64,000 bases of DNA from Salinicola salarius (GTDB taxonomy: Bacteria; Pseudomonadota; Gammaproteobacteria; Pseudomonadales; Halomonadaceae). The notes under the pieces were generated by a model. That model ran no database searches, had not been told where the DNA came from, and was given only the letters and a program-made list of their open reading frames with translations. Below are positions 63,363 to 64,000 of the stretch, in pieces. Location: contig NZ_PZJT01000003.1 of NCBI RefSeq assembly GCF_003206135.1, positions 40,392 to 104,391 on the forward strand, read 5' to 3'. The first letter of the stretch is position 1; every line of letters starts with the position of its first letter. A program made the position numbers and the translations under genes.

Positions 63363-64000
63363 TTAGTTGTCGGTCACCTTGGGCGGTTCGATTTCCAGTT
63401 TCTGAGCGGCGATGACTGCCTGAGTACGGGAGTGAACCCCCAGCTTGCGCAGGATCGCGGTCACGTGGGCCTTGATGGTGGCTTCCGATACGTTGAGCTC
63501 GTAGGCGATCTGCTTGTTGAGCAGCCCTTCCGTCAGCATGTTGAGCACGCGAAACTGCTGGGGCGTCAGCGAGGCGATCGCCTCCGCGAAGCGCGCATCC
63601 TCCTCGCTGCCCTCGCCCATGGCGTCCGCCAGCTCGGGGGGCAACCACACTTCGCCTTTGAGCACTTCTCCAATCGCTTCGGCGATGGTGTCGAGAGATG
63701 CGGACTTGGGAATGAAACCCGAAGCGCCGTAATCGATGGCACGGCGGACCACGTCCACCTCTTCACTACCGGATACCACCGTCACCGGAATATCCGGCAT
63801 CTGTCCGCGAAGCTGGATCAGTCCCGAGAAACCGTGAGCGCCGGGCATGTGCAGATCGAGCAGGATCAAATCGGCATCGGGGTGCCGAGTGACGACTTCC
63901 GTCGTCGCCTCCATGGTGTCCGCTTCGACGATTTCTGCTTGTGGCGACACCTGTCGCAATGCCTGATTGAGCGCCGCCCGGAAGAGTGGGTGGTCATCGG
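63363..64000 (-). CDS. LuxR-family response regulator, cut by the window edge
   Basis: The gene continues past the right edge. The last 41 bases still read in frame as DDHPLFRAALNQA, the conserved N-terminus of a receiver domain with its acidic pair. The receiver shows LLLDLHMPGAHG with the phospho-accepting Asp, VVSGSEEVDVVRRAIDYGASGFIPK, and then a LuxR/NarL-type helix-turn-helix (TPQQFRVLNMLTEGLLNKQIAYELNVSEATIKAH). The output is DNA binding controlled by an unseen histidine kinase. Targets unknown. Confidence 0.92.
   Translation of the reverse strand, partial: DDHPLFRAALNQALRQVSPQAEIVEADTMEATTEVVTRHPDADLILLDLHMPGAHGFSGLIQLRGQMPDIPVTVVSGSEEVDVVRRAIDYGASGFIPKSASLDTIAEAIGEVLKGEVWLPPELADAMGEGSEEDARFAEAIASLTPQQFRVLNMLTEGLLNKQIAYELNVSEATIKAHVTAILRKLGVHSRTQAVIAAQKLEIEPPKVTDN

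Overview
The window reads as ordinary chromosome from a high-GC, salt-adapted gammaproteobacterium, most likely of the Halomonadaceae (Halomonas, Salinicola or Chromohalobacter type). This is an inference from gene content: glycine-betaine/sarcosine breakdown, three-gene TRAP transporters, 5-oxoprolinase PxpABC, galactose dehydrogenase with an SGLT-type symporter, and very acidic secreted RTX proteins. I saw no rRNA, tRNA, CRISPR array, prophage or intact insertion sequence. The right edge cuts a LuxR-type response regulator.

Layout. 0-6.5 kb: an unknown membrane protein overlapping a GNAT acetyltransferase, an orphan FhuC-like ABC ATPase, and an MFS exporter overlapping a RecQ-family helicase. 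6.6-14.5 kb: a GbdR-like regulator, then soxBDAG and purU, interrupted between soxB and soxD by a small IS5-like non-autonomous element. 14.6-16.9 kb: a radical SAM/DUF4130 DNA-metabolism pair behind a near-ideal LexA box. 17.2-23.1 kb: two tandem related RTX beta-helix proteins and a convergent cyclic-peptide/siderophore-type ABC exporter. 23.3-30.8 kb: LysR with an oxidoreductase, an AEC carrier, PRC-barrel and DUF4168 envelope proteins, RpiR with an aminotransferase, and a DUF4174 protein. 30.8-37.7 kb: pxpABC, a divergent LysR and a TRAP transporter. 38-40.6 kb: galactose dehydrogenase and symporter. 40.9-46.1 kb: a FAD/Fe-S D-2-hydroxyacid dehydrogenase, a class V aminotransferase and a GntR regulator. 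46.2-54.6 kb: mtgA, a hydrolase, an orphan betaine-type binding protein, frmA/fghA with LysR, a Crp-family regulator and sdaA. 54.7-62.4 kb: LysR, then a CoA-transferase/crotonase/TRAP operon with its GntR regulator and a GlcG/HbpS-like protein. 62.5-64 kb: an unknown membrane protein and the response regulator.

How the genes fit together. Sarcosine oxidase (SoxBDAG) makes glycine, peroxide and a C1 unit. PurU hydrolyses formyl-tetrahydrofolate, FrmA and FghA oxidise formaldehyde to formate, and SdaA can drain serine made from glycine to pyruvate. Several steps of betaine demethylation are thus present but spread over about 47 kb, with no gbcAB, dimethylglycine demethylase or glyA in the window. 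PxpABC plus the neighbouring TRAP system would take up and open 5-oxoproline, if the transporter carries it.

The strongest leads are the LexA-controlled rSAM/DUF4130 pair, the IS5-like element with its target duplication, the duplicated RTX beta-helix proteins, a composite heptamer/GC-palindrome repeat found at two loci next to gene ends, and a crotonase lacking both usual catalytic glutamates in a TRAP-linked operon with its own palindromic operators.
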